Notes: a model not told the origin generated them from the letters alone. A DNA stretch of 64,000 bases from Methanococcoides sp052057775 (GCF_052057775.1 NZ_CP195121.1:1860001-1924000), one strand, 5' to 3'. Positions 1 through 9,447 are shown, counted from the stretch's first letter. Translations and numbers: made by a program.

Positions 1-228
1 GATACTGGCATTGGAATATCTGAAGAGAACATGAAAGAATTATTCCAACCATTTCAACAAGTTAATAATCATGAAACAAGAGAGCAAAGGGGAACTGGAT
101 TGGGACTTACTCTAGTTAAAAAGTTTGTAGAAATGCATGGTGGAGAGGTCTGGGTTCAAAGTGAAGTTGGAAAAGGAAGTACTTTTGGATTTACTATGCC
201 AATTGATTCCGAAAGCACATTCAATTAA
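1..228 (+). CDS. Sensor histidine kinase, C-terminal ATPase end (partial)
   Basis: The window opens inside this gene. The first codons read DTGIGISEEN, the G1 box of a GHKL ATPase, followed by the F-box (FQPFQQ) and the G2 box GTGLGLTLVKKF, ending in a typical GKGSTFGF strand and TAA. Only the last 75 residues are present, so sensor domains and the phospho-accepting His lie upstream. It is closely similar to the last part of the kinase at 22813-24453, so the two are probably paralogues. Family role: ATP binding and autophosphorylation in two-component signalling. No response regulator follows; the signal is unknown. Confidence 0.9.
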   Translation, partial: DTGIGISEENMKELFQPFQQVNNHETREQRGTGLGLTLVKKFVEMHGGEVWVQSEVGKGSTFGFTMPIDSESTFN

Positions 229-310
229 TTAATTTTACATTTAAGGTAGTTGCCACTAAATTTAGATCATATGAAAAAAGATATTTTAAAAAATGAAACT
301 CGATAATTAT

Positions 311-333
311 TTACCAGCATTAACTGCTGGTAA
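311..333. terminator. 9-bp perfect hairpin between the kinase and tRNA-Asp
   Basis: TTACCAGCA (311-319) and TGCTGGTAA (325-333) are perfect inverted repeats around a 5-base loop. It sits in the convergent gap between the kinase gene on + and the tRNA on -, so it may end either transcript. There is no long T-run, so the terminator role is an inference. Confidence 0.4.
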
Positions 334-341
334 ACATTATA

Positions 342-414
342 CGCCCGAACCGGGATTCGAACCCGGGTCGGAGCCTCGACAGGGCTCCATGATAGGCCTC
401 TACACTATTCGGAC
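342..414 (-). tRNA. tRNA-Asp (GTC)
   Basis: Read on the minus strand, the 73-nt sequence folds as a cloverleaf. The acceptor 5' GTCCGAA pairs with TTCGGGC (one U-G pair), the discriminator is G, the anticodon stem GAGCC/GGCTC encloses loop CTGTCGA with anticodon GTC, and the T-arm has CCGGG-TTCGAAT-CCCGG. Anticodon and G discriminator fit tRNA-Asp. The 3' CCA is not encoded and no intron is seen. The cognate synthetase gene aspS is at 9448. Confidence 0.93.
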
Positions 415-458
415 ATTGCGACTGATTGCTGTTATGAGCACACCTAAAACGCGTGAAT

Positions 459-469
459 ACATATAAAAC
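459..469 (-). promoter_or_regulatory. Probable box A/TATA of tRNA-Asp
   Basis: On the minus strand the stretch reads GTTTTATATGT, a good archaeal TATA box. It lies about 45-55 bases upstream of the mature tRNA 5' end, leaving room for a start site about 25 bases downstream and a short 5' leader for RNase P. Called from sequence only. Confidence 0.45.
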
Positions 470-479
470 TATCGCATTT

Positions 480-1076
480 TTAGAGTGTTTTGTTTACTTG
501 CTCATCAGCCATTTTCCTGCATTCTTCGTACCTGAAGCACCCGATCTGATGATCATTGACAATGCCAACTGCCTGCATGAACGCATAAACTATGGTTGGA
601 CCAACAAATGAAAATCCTCTTTTCTTCAGGTCCTTGCTTATCTTTTCAGACAACTCTGTCTTTGCCGGGATATCATCAAGCGAACTGAAAAAGTTTTGCA
701 CAGGCCTGTAGTCTACAAAACCCCAGATATACTTGTCAAATGATCCAAATTCATCTATTATTTCAATGAAAGACCTGGCATTCTTTATAGAAGAGAGGAT
801 CTTTCTTTTGTTACGTATGATACCTCTGTTCTGCATCAATTCCTCGACCTTTGCGTCATCATAGGCTGCAATTTTATAAAAATCAAAATCATCAAAGGCT
901 TTTTTGTAAGCGTCCCTTCTTTTTAAAATAGTATCCCAGCTCAGACCTGCCTGAGCACCTTCCAGTATCAGAAATTCAAAAAGAACCCCGTCATCGTGAA
1001 CAGGAACTCCCCATTGAGTGTCATGATACTGCATTTCAAGGTCGTTTGTATTTGCCCACTCACAACGAAGATTCAT
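480..1076 (-). CDS. tag: DNA-3-methyladenine glycosylase I
   Basis: Base-excision repair enzyme that removes 3-methyladenine from alkylated DNA. The 198-residue length is usual for Tag. Family zinc-site ligands are visible: Cys5 and His18 near the N-terminus (RCEWAN, QYHDTQWG) and the His/Cys pair in NDHQIGCF near the C-terminus. The aromatic/acidic core GLSWDTILKRRDAY is also typical. It ends in TAA. It is divergent from the helix-hairpin-helix gene that follows, with about 80 bases between the two starts. Identification by family features is firm; no regulatory site was recognised. Confidence 0.93.
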   Translation of the reverse strand: MNLRCEWANTNDLEMQYHDTQWGVPVHDDGVLFEFLILEGAQAGLSWDTILKRRDAYKKAFDDFDFYKIAAYDDAKVEELMQNRGIIRNKRKILSSIKNARSFIEIIDEFGSFDKYIWGFVDYRPVQNFFSSLDDIPAKTELSEKISKDLKKRGFSFVGPTIVYAFMQAVGIVNDHQIGCFRYEECRKMADEQVNKTL

Positions 1077-1156
1077 ATTTTCAAATAGATGTGAACGCTT
1101 TTATAGATTCTTTCAGGAAATTCTATAGGAGATCAAAAGGTTCGAAGGGGATTAAA

Positions 1157-1468
1157 GTGAAAGGATCGAAAAAGGAAGAAATATTAAAAGAGTTAATGCA
1201 AATACCGGGATTTGGAAAGAAGTCAGCAGAACAACTCTGGGATTTGGGAATAAACTCCATCTCCGACCTTAAATGTAAGGACCCTGAGTTAATGTATTTT
1301 GAACTAACTGAACTAAAAGGCAGGCACATTGACAGGTGCGTATTATACGGATTCAGGGAAGCGGTCTATTATGCATCCCACAGGGACCATGAGCCTGAGC
1401 TGTTAAAATGGTGGAACTGGTCCGACAAAAATATGGAAAAAAGAGAAAAGTGGAAAAAAGGAAAATAA
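1157..1468 (+). CDS. Cdd1-type helix-hairpin-helix protein
   Basis: A small DNA-binding-like protein of the 'pathogenicity locus' Cdd1 family. It carries the HhH motif IPGFGKKSAEQLWDLGI and the family's signature tail (HIDRCVLYGFREAVYYA, then PELLKWWNWSD). The frame is open back to ATG 1046, but that start lies inside tag. I prefer GTG 1157, because an AAGGGG Shine-Dalgarno lies 6 bases before it and a TATA-like CTTTTATAG lies near 1100; ATG 1196 is the alternative. From 1157 the product is 103 residues, close to the usual family length. The biochemical role of the family is not established. Confidence 0.8.
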   Translation: MKGSKKEEILKELMQIPGFGKKSAEQLWDLGINSISDLKCKDPELMYFELTELKGRHIDRCVLYGFREAVYYASHRDHEPELLKWWNWSDKNMEKREKWKKGK

Positions 1469-1480
1469 AAGATTTTGTGC

Positions 1481-1885
1481 TCAAATGATCTTCTTTCCGG
1501 CATCGTCACCGGACTTGCATTCGAAGACCTCGGTGATCTTCATGACTATGAGTGCTTTTGCGGGGAACCTGTCGCCCTTTGCTTTTGCATCAGCATAGGC
1601 CTTCTCGTAATCCTCGCCACTGGTCTTGACCTCGATATCTCCCTTGATCTGGAAGCAGGCACCGACCTCAGGACCCCATACAAAGATGGATGCCACAGGG
1701 TTCTCATCAATGTTCTCTCTGGTCTTCAGGAAGTAGTTGTCCGTGATCCAGATCGTCTCATCATCCACCAGCTGGCACATGCCTATAGGTATCACATTTG
1801 GCATTCCTGCCTTTGATGCTGTTGCAAATGGGAAAATCTTTACCTTTGAAAATGCTTCCTTCATATCTTCTGTAAGTTTGACCAT
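1481..1885 (-). CDS. Pyridoxamine 5'-phosphate oxidase-like flavoprotein
   Basis: About 134 residues of a split-barrel FMN-binding fold: an early strand KIFPFATASKAGMPNVIPI, then ETIWITDNYFLKTRENIDENP and a GACFQIKGDIEV strand. These small proteins of the PNPOx-like superfamily bind FMN or F420; the substrate cannot be read from sequence. An upstream ATG at 1897 exists, but GGTGAT sits 6 bases before the ATG at 1885, so I start there. It is the only gene between the HhH gene (convergent) and a 220-base gap before pdxT. A biosynthetic PdxH role is unlikely in an organism using PdxST. Confidence 0.8.
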   Translation of the reverse strand: MVKLTEDMKEAFSKVKIFPFATASKAGMPNVIPIGMCQLVDDETIWITDNYFLKTRENIDENPVASIFVWGPEVGACFQIKGDIEVKTSGEDYEKAYADAKAKGDRFPAKALIVMKITEVFECKSGDDAGKKII

Positions 1886-2121
1886 GTAAATCACCATTTT
1901 AATCGATATTAGGATCTCTTCCGAGACCTAAAGAGAAAACACGCTATACCTTAATAAGAATTTCTTATTTGTTCCATCTTGCCCTTACCAGAATCTTTTT
2001 TAGCAAGGAATTTTGGATGGCCACTCCTAGAAGATAAATGAAGTTGAAGAAAAAAGAATGAAGATGTTCATGAAGACAACACATCAGTGCTGTTCCCATA
2101 ACATTCTGTTTAATTTTTGCC

Positions 2122-2718
2122 TTAATTAAAAAGCTTGTCAAGGAAATACTGGTGTATCCTCATGTCCTCGGTAAGTTCAGGATGGAATGCCAGTGCCAGG
2201 ACATTGTCCTGCTCTGCTGCAACGATCTTGTCATCGATCTTTGCAAGGACCTTTACATCCTCACCAGCTTCAAGGATTGCCGGTGCCCTGATGAAGACCG
2301 CGTTGTATGGTGAGTCCAGTACGGATACATCGAGGTCGATCTCAAAGGATTCGAACTGTCTTCCAAAGGAGTTCCTGTTGACCTTGATGTCCATGAGTCC
2401 CAGAAGATACTGGTGTGTCTTCTCAACCTGTGAATCACCTTTCTTTGCAAGAAGGATCAGACCTGCACAGGTACCCAATATCGGAATGCCTTTCTCCTTT
2501 GCTTCCTTGATCTCTTCGGCAATACCTTCCCTGAGGATCAGGCGACCAAGAGTTGTGCTTTCACCACCCGGGAATACGAGACCATCGCAGGTAGGTACTA
2601 TGCCCTTGTGTTTGATGGTTACGACCTCAGCGATCTCCCCGCGCTCAGCGAGGGCCTTCTCCACAGATTCAACATGTTCAGAAACATCGCCCTGAATAGC
2701 GATAACACCTATACGCAT
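2122..2718 (-). CDS. pdxT: PLP synthase glutaminase subunit PdxT
   Basis: Glutamine amidotransferase that feeds ammonia to PdxS for pyridoxal 5'-phosphate synthesis. The class I amidotransferase landmarks are present: LVFPGGESTTLG (oxyanion region), the nucleophile elbow GTCAGLILLA with Cys, and FHPELTED with the catalytic His-Glu pair. It has 198 residues, the usual length, and starts at ATG 2718. It lies 37 bases downstream of pdxS on the same strand, so the two form a pdxST operon. It ends in TAA. Confidence 0.97.
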   Translation of the reverse strand: MRIGVIAIQGDVSEHVESVEKALAERGEIAEVVTIKHKGIVPTCDGLVFPGGESTTLGRLILREGIAEEIKEAKEKGIPILGTCAGLILLAKKGDSQVEKTHQYLLGLMDIKVNRNSFGRQFESFEIDLDVSVLDSPYNAVFIRAPAILEAGEDVKVLAKIDDKIVAAEQDNVLALAFHPELTEDMRIHQYFLDKLFN

Positions 2719-2755
2719 AATTCAACACCGTAAAAAAAGAAAGAAATGGAAAAGG

Positions 2756-3652
2756 TTACCAGCCGCGTGTCTGGAGAACCTGTTCTTCAGGAATGGAATC
2801 TACACTGATTCCCTTCATGCCTGCGCCGATACCCTTTGAGATCTCTGCGAGCACTTCAGGGTTGTCATAGTTGTTGACAGCCTCAACGATAGCTTTTGCC
2901 ATCAGTGGTGGGTTCTCTGCTTTGAAGATACCTGAACCGACGAATACACCGTCAGAGCCAAGTCTCATCATGAGAGCTGCATCAGCAGGGGTTGCAATTC
3001 CGCCGGCTGCGAAGTTCACAACAGGAAGACGCTGCATCTCTGCAGTCTCCATTACAAGCTCGATAGGTGCTTCGATCTCTCTTGCGTACATGATAAGCTC
3101 TTCCTTGGTCATGCCCTGAAGTGTCCTGACCTCGCCCATGATCTGCTTCATGTGGCGTACAGCCTCCCTGACGTCACCGGTACCGGCCTCGCCCTTTGTA
3201 CGGATCATAGCTGCACCTTCGTTGATCCTCCTGAGTGCTTCTCCGAGATTACGTGCACCACATACGAAAGGAACTGTGAACTCAGTCTTGTCGATGTGGA
3301 AGTGCTCATCAGCAGGTGTGAGGACCTCTGACTCATCGATCATGTCAGCGCCAAGTGCCTGAAGGATCTCAGCTTCAACGAAGTGGCCGATCCTTGCCTT
3401 TGCCATAACAGGGATTGTTACTGCTTCAATGATATCGGCAGTTACCTGTGGGTCTGCCATCCTTGCGACACCGCCTGCCTTCCTGATGTCGGAAGGTACA
3501 GCATGGAGTGCCATAACTGCGACAGCTCCTGCTTCCTCAGCGATCTTTGCCTCTTCAGGAGTTGTAACGTCCATAATAACGCCGCCTTTCTGCATCTTTG
3601 CAAAACCGCGCTTGATAAGTTCGGTACCATGTCGTAATTTTTCGAGTTCCAT
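2756..3652 (-). CDS. pdxS: PLP synthase subunit PdxS
   Basis: TIM-barrel subunit that builds pyridoxal 5'-phosphate from ribose 5-phosphate, glyceraldehyde 3-phosphate and PdxT-supplied ammonia. Conserved segments include MQKGGVIMDVTTPEEA, AVAVMALHAVPSDIRKAGGVARM, the active-site Lys segment VMAKARIGHF and the phosphate loop GSDGVFVGSGIFK. The frame is open to 3694, but AAGGATGA lies just before ATG 3652 and gives MELEKLRHG, matching known N-termini and a 298-residue product. First gene of the pdxST pair. The RpiA gene at 10825 is a metabolic neighbour supplying ribose 5-phosphate. Confidence 0.97.
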   Translation of the reverse strand: MELEKLRHGTELIKRGFAKMQKGGVIMDVTTPEEAKIAEEAGAVAVMALHAVPSDIRKAGGVARMADPQVTADIIEAVTIPVMAKARIGHFVEAEILQALGADMIDESEVLTPADEHFHIDKTEFTVPFVCGARNLGEALRRINEGAAMIRTKGEAGTGDVREAVRHMKQIMGEVRTLQGMTKEELIMYAREIEAPIELVMETAEMQRLPVVNFAAGGIATPADAALMMRLGSDGVFVGSGIFKAENPPLMAKAIVEAVNNYDNPEVLAEISKGIGAGMKGISVDSIPEEQVLQTRGW

Positions 3653-3707
3653 ATGATCATCCTTCTGTTGATTTAGTGTACTAAATATAGTCAATGGTTA
3701 AAAGTGT

Positions 3708-6215
3708 TTAGTTCGTGTCATCTTCTTTCTTGATTCTTGCAACACCCACGACCTTGTCGCCAGGCTTCACATTCATTATTTTAACACCCTGTGTGTTCCT
3801 TCCCTGTGACCTGATATCTTTCACAGGTATCCTTATGATGATACCTTCAGAGCTGGTTATCATGACCTCATCGTCCTCGTGCACGGCCTTCACATTTATG
3901 ACAGGTCCATTACGCAGGCTGGTGACGATGGTGATCACACCCTGACCTCCACGCCTCATTTCACGGTACTCATCAAAGGAAGTACGTTTTCCATATCCGT
4001 TCTCGGTTATTGTGAGAAGTTTGCTTTCCGGGTCCACGATATCAAGGCTTACAACAATATCATCGCCCGCAAGCTTCATACCGCGTACGCCTCTTGCAGC
4101 CCTTCCCATTGAACGTACATCCTCCTCGGAGAACCTGATCGCCTTTCCATGTCTTGAGACCATCACAATTTCCTTTGAGCCATCGGTAAGTGCCACATTG
4201 ACAAGCTCATCGCTTTCATCAAGGTTGATGGCAATGATACCTGCCTTCCTTATGTTGCTGAAATCAGACAGGCTGCTCTTCTTTACCGTACCGAGCCTGG
4301 TTGCCATGAACAGGTATCTGTCATCATCAAATTCCTTTACAGGGATCATTGCGGTGATATATTCATTCTCTGCAAGCTCAAGCAGGTTGACAATAGCCTT
4401 ACCCCTGGACTGCCTGCTTCCCTGCGGGATACCATAGACCTTCTGCCAGTATACCTTTCCGCGGTTGGTGAAGAACATAAGATAATCGTGGGTAGATGTC
4501 ACAAAGATATCCTCGACGAAATCCTCTTCCTTGGTCTCCATGCCAATGACACCCTTTCCACCCCTGTGCTGCTGGCTATAGGTGTCAACAGGCATCCTCT
4601 TGATGTAACCGTGGTTCGTGATGGTAACAACAACGTCTTCCTCGGGAATAAGGTCCTCATCCTCGATCTCCACATGAGAAACTGTGATCTTTGTCCTGCG
4701 TTCATCTGCAAAGGTTTCGCGGATCTCCAGAAGCTCTTCCCTGATGATCACATATTTCCTTTCATCGCTGGCTATGATGTCCTTCAGGTCCTCAATAACC
4801 TTGAGAAGCTCTTCGTGTTCATCAACGACCTTCTGTCTTTCAAGACCGGTGAGCTTCTGGAGACGCATATCAAGGATAGCCTTTGCCTGTATCTCATCCA
4901 GACCGAACTTTTCCATCAGGCCATTCCTTGCGTCTTCCACGGTCTTTGAAGCGCGTATCAGGCTGATGACCTCATCTATGTGATCAAGTGCGATCAGCAG
5001 ACCTTTGAGTATGTGTGCCCTCTCCTCGGCCTTCCTGAGGTCGAACTGGCTACGCTTGAGGATAACCTCTATCCTGTGCTCCAGGTAGATCTGGAGAATT
5101 TCCTTGAGGGTAAGTTCCCTTGGAACACCATCTACCAGTGCGAGATTGATTATACCAAATGTGGTCTGCATCTGGGTATGCTTGTAAAGCTGGTTCAGGA
5201 TGACCTGAGGATTGGTGTTTCTTGTAAGTTCAATAGCGATGCGTATGCCTTCCCTGTCAGATTCATCACGAAGATCGGATATGCCAACGATCTTTTTATC
5301 CCTGACAAGTTCTGCAATGTTCTCGATAAGCCTGGCTTTATTGACCTGGTAAGGAAGTTCGGTCACGACAATGCGGTTCTTGTCGTTCTTCATTTCCTCG
5401 ATGTTTGTCACTGCACGCAGTTTAATAGGCCCGCGTCCGGTCTCGTATGCAGACTTAATACCCGATTTGCCCAGAATTGTACCGCCGGTAGGGAAGTCCG
5501 GACCTTTTACGATCTGCATAAGCTCCTGTATCGTTGTTTCCGGATCATCGATCAGCTTCAGTGTGGCATCGATGACCTCGCCAAGGTTGTGCGGAGCCAT
5601 GTTGGTCGCCATTCCCACCGCAATACCTGTAGAACCGTTAATGAGAAGGTTAGGAATCTTTGCAGGAAGCACTGAAGGCTCCTGCAGGGAACCGTCATAG
5701 TTCGGCTTGTAATCCACGGTCTCCTTGTCGATATCTGAGAGCATCTCGTTGGATATGCGGTCCATACGGACCTCGGTGTAACGCATTGCAGCTGCGGAAT
5801 CACCATCAATGGAACCGAAGTTACCCTGACCGTCAATAAGCGGATACCTTAAGGAGAAGTCCTGTACCATCCTTACAAGGGAATCATATACTGCAGCATC
5901 ACCATGCGGGTGGTATTTACCAAGAACGTCTCCCACTACACGGGCGGACTTCTTGTATGCCTTATCATATGTGATGCCTGCTTCCTTCATGGCATACAGG
6001 ATACGCCTGTGAACCGGCTTGAGACCGTCACGTGCATCTGGTAAAGCCCTTCCCACAATGACGCTCATTGCATAATCGATATACGAGTTCTTCATCTCTT
6101 CCTGTATGAGCACAGGAACGATCTTCTCGCCTGTGTCCGTAGGCCGGATATCAAGAGGTGCATCATTTTCCGTCATTTCGTCTGCCGGACCATTATTAAT
6201 ATTATCATCTGCCAT
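3708..6215 (-). CDS. gyrA: DNA gyrase subunit A
   Basis: Breakage-reunion subunit of type IIA topoisomerase, introducing negative supercoils with GyrB. 835 residues. The N-terminal winged-helix domain has ALPDARDGLKPVHRRILYAM and the catalytic tyrosine in AAAMRYTEVRM (Tyr146). The C-terminal pinwheel carries the GyrA-box-like QHRGGKGVIG near residue 565 and a later RRGGQGVITI blade. The presence of a GyrA-box supports a true gyrase rather than topoisomerase IV. It follows gyrB by only 11 bases, so the two are co-transcribed. Bacterial-type gyrase of this kind is known in Methanosarcinales and haloarchaea. Confidence 0.97.
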   Translation of the reverse strand: MADDNINNGPADEMTENDAPLDIRPTDTGEKIVPVLIQEEMKNSYIDYAMSVIVGRALPDARDGLKPVHRRILYAMKEAGITYDKAYKKSARVVGDVLGKYHPHGDAAVYDSLVRMVQDFSLRYPLIDGQGNFGSIDGDSAAAMRYTEVRMDRISNEMLSDIDKETVDYKPNYDGSLQEPSVLPAKIPNLLINGSTGIAVGMATNMAPHNLGEVIDATLKLIDDPETTIQELMQIVKGPDFPTGGTILGKSGIKSAYETGRGPIKLRAVTNIEEMKNDKNRIVVTELPYQVNKARLIENIAELVRDKKIVGISDLRDESDREGIRIAIELTRNTNPQVILNQLYKHTQMQTTFGIINLALVDGVPRELTLKEILQIYLEHRIEVILKRSQFDLRKAEERAHILKGLLIALDHIDEVISLIRASKTVEDARNGLMEKFGLDEIQAKAILDMRLQKLTGLERQKVVDEHEELLKVIEDLKDIIASDERKYVIIREELLEIRETFADERRTKITVSHVEIEDEDLIPEEDVVVTITNHGYIKRMPVDTYSQQHRGGKGVIGMETKEEDFVEDIFVTSTHDYLMFFTNRGKVYWQKVYGIPQGSRQSRGKAIVNLLELAENEYITAMIPVKEFDDDRYLFMATRLGTVKKSSLSDFSNIRKAGIIAINLDESDELVNVALTDGSKEIVMVSRHGKAIRFSEEDVRSMGRAARGVRGMKLAGDDIVVSLDIVDPESKLLTITENGYGKRTSFDEYREMRRGGQGVITIVTSLRNGPVINVKAVHEDDEVMITSSEGIIIRIPVKDIRSQGRNTQGVKIMNVKPGDKVVGVARIKKEDDTN

Positions 6216-6226
6216 CTCATCTCACC

Positions 6227-8131
6227 TCATATATCCAGATTGACAACATCCTTCGCATACTTCTGTATGAACGCTTTACGCGGTGCGACCTCGTCTCCCA
6301 TGAGGATAGAGAACATCTCATCCGCAGCCACTGCATCTTCCATGCTCACCTGAAGTAATGTCCTTGTATCAGGGTTCATTGTGGTCTCCCACAACTGTTC
6401 AGGGTTCATCTCACCAAGACCTTTGTATCTCTGGATGCTGGTTCCTTTTTCACCGATCTCATCAAGTTTTGCCACCTTTTCCCTGTCGGAATAGACATAA
6501 TAGTCTTTCTTTCCTTTCTTGATCTTGTACAGCGGGGGCTGGGCAATATAGACATAACCGGCATCTATAAGCGGGGTCATGTACCTGAAGAAGAATGTAA
6601 GTATCAGGGTCCTTATGTGAGCACCGTCAACATCAGCATCGGTCATGATGATGACCTTGTGGTATCGTGCCTTTTCAATGTTGTAGTCCTCTCCGATCCC
6701 GGTACCCATGGCGGTAATGAGCGAGAGGACCTCATTGTTCTTCAGGACCTTTGCAAGACGTGCCTTCTCCACATTGATGATCTTACCCCTGAACGGCAGG
6801 ATCGCCTGGAACTTACGGTCACGTCCCTGCTTTGCAGAACCGCCTGCGGAATCTCCTTCTACAAGATAGATCTCACTTACTGTGGGGTCCTTCTCGGAAC
6901 AGTCTGCAAGCTTGCCTGGAAGTGTGCTGACCTCAAGGGCGCTCTTCCTTCGGGTAAGCTCACGGGCTCTCTTGGCAGCCTCTCTTGCACGCCTGGCATC
7001 CAGTGCCTTCTGGAAGATAACTGTTGCAACCTTCGGGTTCTCTTCCATGTACTCGGCAAGTCCCTCCGAGACCATGGAATCCACGATACCCTTAAGCTCA
7101 CTGTTACCGAGCTTGGTCTTTGTCTGACCTTCGAACTGTGGTTCTGTAAGCTTCACGCTGATAATGGCAGTAAGCCCTTCACGGATATCATCACCTGTGA
7201 GCTTTTCATCGCCTTTTACGATATTGTTCTTCTTGATATAGTCGTTGGCAACGCGTGTAAGTGCTGTCTTGAATCCGACAAGGTGTGTTCCACCTTCATG
7301 CGTGTTGATGTTGTTAGCAAAAGAATATACGTATTCGCCATAGCTGTCGGTGTACTGCATGGCGATCTCAACGATGGTACTATCTTTTTCACGCTCGAAA
7401 TAGATAGGGTCCTTGTGCAGAGGTGTCCTGCTCATATTCAGGTGCTCGACAAAGGAGACTATACCTCCTTCATATTCGAACACATCCTGTTCCAGTTCCT
7501 CTTGTCTTGAGTCTGTGATTGTAATACGAATGCCTTTGTTCAGGAATGCAAGTTCCCTGAGCCTTGACACAAGGGTGCTGTAATCGAATTTGGTTGTCTC
7601 GAAGATCGCAGAATCCGGCATGAAAGTGCTCTTTGTCCCCGTGCCTTCTGCTTCACCGATCTCGGATACATCAGCCACCGGCGTACCGCGCTCATATCGC
7701 TGGTAATAGAGCTTACCGTCACGCTTCACCTCAACTTCCATCCACTCGGAAAGGGCGTTAACTACGGATACACCGACACCATGGAGACCACCGGATACCT
7801 TATAGTTGCTCTTGTCGAACTTACCACCTGCATGCAGTATTGTGAGTACGACCTCAAGAGCTGATTTCTTGTATTTCGGATGAGGACCCACAGGTATTCC
7901 ACGACCGTTGTCCACAACAGTAACTGAACCATCCGAATTTATGGACACATCTATGGAATTACAAAACCCTGCAAGTGCTTCATCGATACTGTTGTCAACT
8001 ATCTCATACACAAGGTGATGAAGTCCTCTGGTATCTACACTTCCAATATACATGCTGGGCCGCTTGCGTACCGCTTCTAACCCTTCAAGAACCTGAATGT
8101 GGGTCGCATCATAATCTTGCCTTTCACTCAT
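6227..8131 (-). CDS. gyrB: DNA gyrase subunit B
   Basis: ATPase subunit of gyrase. GHKL domain: DNSIDEALAG, VDNGRGIPVG and GGLHGVGVSVVNALS. The TOPRIM domain has EGDSAGGSA and MTDADVDGAHI, which bind Mg2+. The C-terminal QRYKGLGEMNPEQLWETTM segment is diagnostic. About 634 residues, the short form without the E. coli insertion. An upstream ATG at 8146 gives five more residues; I prefer 8131 because GGAG lies nine bases before it and MSERQDYDATHIQVLEGLEAV matches family N-termini. The ~310-base AT-rich stretch upstream to 8443 holds the promoter; I see no other gene in it. Confidence 0.96.
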   Translation of the reverse strand: MSERQDYDATHIQVLEGLEAVRKRPSMYIGSVDTRGLHHLVYEIVDNSIDEALAGFCNSIDVSINSDGSVTVVDNGRGIPVGPHPKYKKSALEVVLTILHAGGKFDKSNYKVSGGLHGVGVSVVNALSEWMEVEVKRDGKLYYQRYERGTPVADVSEIGEAEGTGTKSTFMPDSAIFETTKFDYSTLVSRLRELAFLNKGIRITITDSRQEELEQDVFEYEGGIVSFVEHLNMSRTPLHKDPIYFEREKDSTIVEIAMQYTDSYGEYVYSFANNINTHEGGTHLVGFKTALTRVANDYIKKNNIVKGDEKLTGDDIREGLTAIISVKLTEPQFEGQTKTKLGNSELKGIVDSMVSEGLAEYMEENPKVATVIFQKALDARRAREAAKRARELTRRKSALEVSTLPGKLADCSEKDPTVSEIYLVEGDSAGGSAKQGRDRKFQAILPFRGKIINVEKARLAKVLKNNEVLSLITAMGTGIGEDYNIEKARYHKVIIMTDADVDGAHIRTLILTFFFRYMTPLIDAGYVYIAQPPLYKIKKGKKDYYVYSDREKVAKLDEIGEKGTSIQRYKGLGEMNPEQLWETTMNPDTRTLLQVSMEDAVAADEMFSILMGDEVAPRKAFIQKYAKDVVNLDI

Positions 8132-8443
8132 CGCGATTTTCTCCATGTGATGTGGCTTTCACCCTTAAATAAGATCATTTATCCTGTAAATGATGTCTGC
8201 AGTTAAAAACACATAATGAATTAATTTATTTTGAATTTAGCAGATATTGATTTTATGATCTGAATAATCTGCACTTAGTATGCATTACATGTATATTAAA
8301 GGTATGATTAACACTGCCATTTACAGAAAGTCCGGATATCCGTATATACATAGAAGACCGCAATTCGAGCAATATCAAAATCAGAAATAGGAAGATTTGA
8401 ACACAAAAAATACAGTTCATACGATAGAAACCATGGCAAAGGG

Positions 8444-9052
8444 TCAGGCTGTCTGCCTGAGGAGCTCAGTATCTGCCAGGCTCCAGACCACCTCACCGTT
8501 GAACTTGTAATTTACAGGTTCGATCGGCCTGGGAGACTTGAAGAACCACCCTTTGATGTTGCTTGAATAGTTCTCTTCCGGGTTTAAATGCCTGTTCCGG
8601 TCAAGTTTGAAATGGAAATCAGATTCATACTCCTTGCACTCTACGAGGTTCACGGTCCCGATTATCTTCCCGGTGGGGAGATCCTCAAGATGTTCGGCAG
8701 GAATGTTATAGTTCTCGCTCACCCACTTCAGGTCTTTCTTCCTGATCTGAGTCCTGCTTGCATATATCGCTATTGTGCCCCTGATACCTGTGTTCTTTGA
8801 ACGCACCTCGATATCCTTCAGGCCACGTATGACCAGTGTTGCCCAGGGCTGCCTTATTGCAAGGACATGGATCTTCGGGTAAGGTAATGCATGTTCATCA
8901 ACAAGGTCAATTCCACATTCAGTAAGAGTGGCCTGCTGATGTGTATCGGGTAAAAAACGATCAAAGTAGGAAGGATCTTTGGGAGTAACGACGACATCCC
9001 ATTTACCAGGTACTCTTATGTCCACAGTTGTTGAAACCTGCTCATGAACCAT
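8444..9052 (-). CDS. ASCH/PUA-like domain protein
   Basis: About 202 residues. The middle and C-terminal part is an ASCH fold: HVLAIRQPWATLVIRGLKDIEVRS, then GTIAIYASRT, then GKIIGTVNLVECKEY, ending in FNGEVVWSL. ASCH proteins are RNA-binding relatives of PUA and are proposed to act on RNA or as coactivators. The N-terminal ~70 residues are not recognised. The frame opens at ATG 9064, but GGTGA sits five bases before ATG 9052, the same arrangement as the gene at 1481-1885, so I use 9052. It ends in TGA. Function unassigned. Confidence 0.75.
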   Translation of the reverse strand: MVHEQVSTTVDIRVPGKWDVVVTPKDPSYFDRFLPDTHQQATLTECGIDLVDEHALPYPKIHVLAIRQPWATLVIRGLKDIEVRSKNTGIRGTIAIYASRTQIRKKDLKWVSENYNIPAEHLEDLPTGKIIGTVNLVECKEYESDFHFKLDRNRHLNPEENYSSNIKGWFFKSPRPIEPVNYKFNGEVVWSLADTELLRQTA

Positions 9053-9447
9053 CTTATTCACCATGTTGATGCATTACACTGCCACAGTTATTCTTTTTCA
9101 GCAGCCTGTCCTGATAGTTGTCAGGAAATATATTGAATGTATACTGAATATATACTTTATATTAAACCCCTCTTCTACTCGGTTTTATATATAATTTATG
9201 ATTATCGGGAAGTAGAGACACCGACATAAGTAGAAGGACCAATGTGTCGTTCAAAAAGATATCTCCTTTTAGAGCATAACAGGAATAACTATCCGCAGGC
9301 ATATACGGCAGACCTGCAATTCCAATAGTTAGGTATATTTAGATGGATGCATTTTAGAGTACAAGAATAGTTTATATACTAACAGGCTTATCAAAAGCGT
9401 CATAAAGCGCGATACATATCATTTTGATAATATTGTAAGGTGAATAA
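9053..9447. other. Divergent promoter region between the ASCH gene and aspS
   Basis: A 395-base AT-rich gap. TTTATATA near 9371-9378 is a good TATA box for aspS on +. AAGGTGA immediately before ATG 9448 is its ribosome binding site. TATA-like stretches around 9131-9195 could serve the ASCH gene on -. No coding or RNA gene recognised. Confidence 0.5.

Noticed and set aside
1046..1156. Upstream ATG start for the helix-hairpin-helix gene
   Set aside because: Would overlap divergent tag and sit upstream of the probable TATA box; extra residues do not match the family.
4980..5675. 231-codon open frame on + opposite gyrA
   Set aside because: Lies wholly antisense to conserved gyrA codons; Cys/Leu/His-rich composition of a shadow frame, with no ribosome site or family motif.
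6617..7510. 297-codon open frame on + opposite gyrB
   Set aside because: Antisense shadow of the TOPRIM region; no independent signals.
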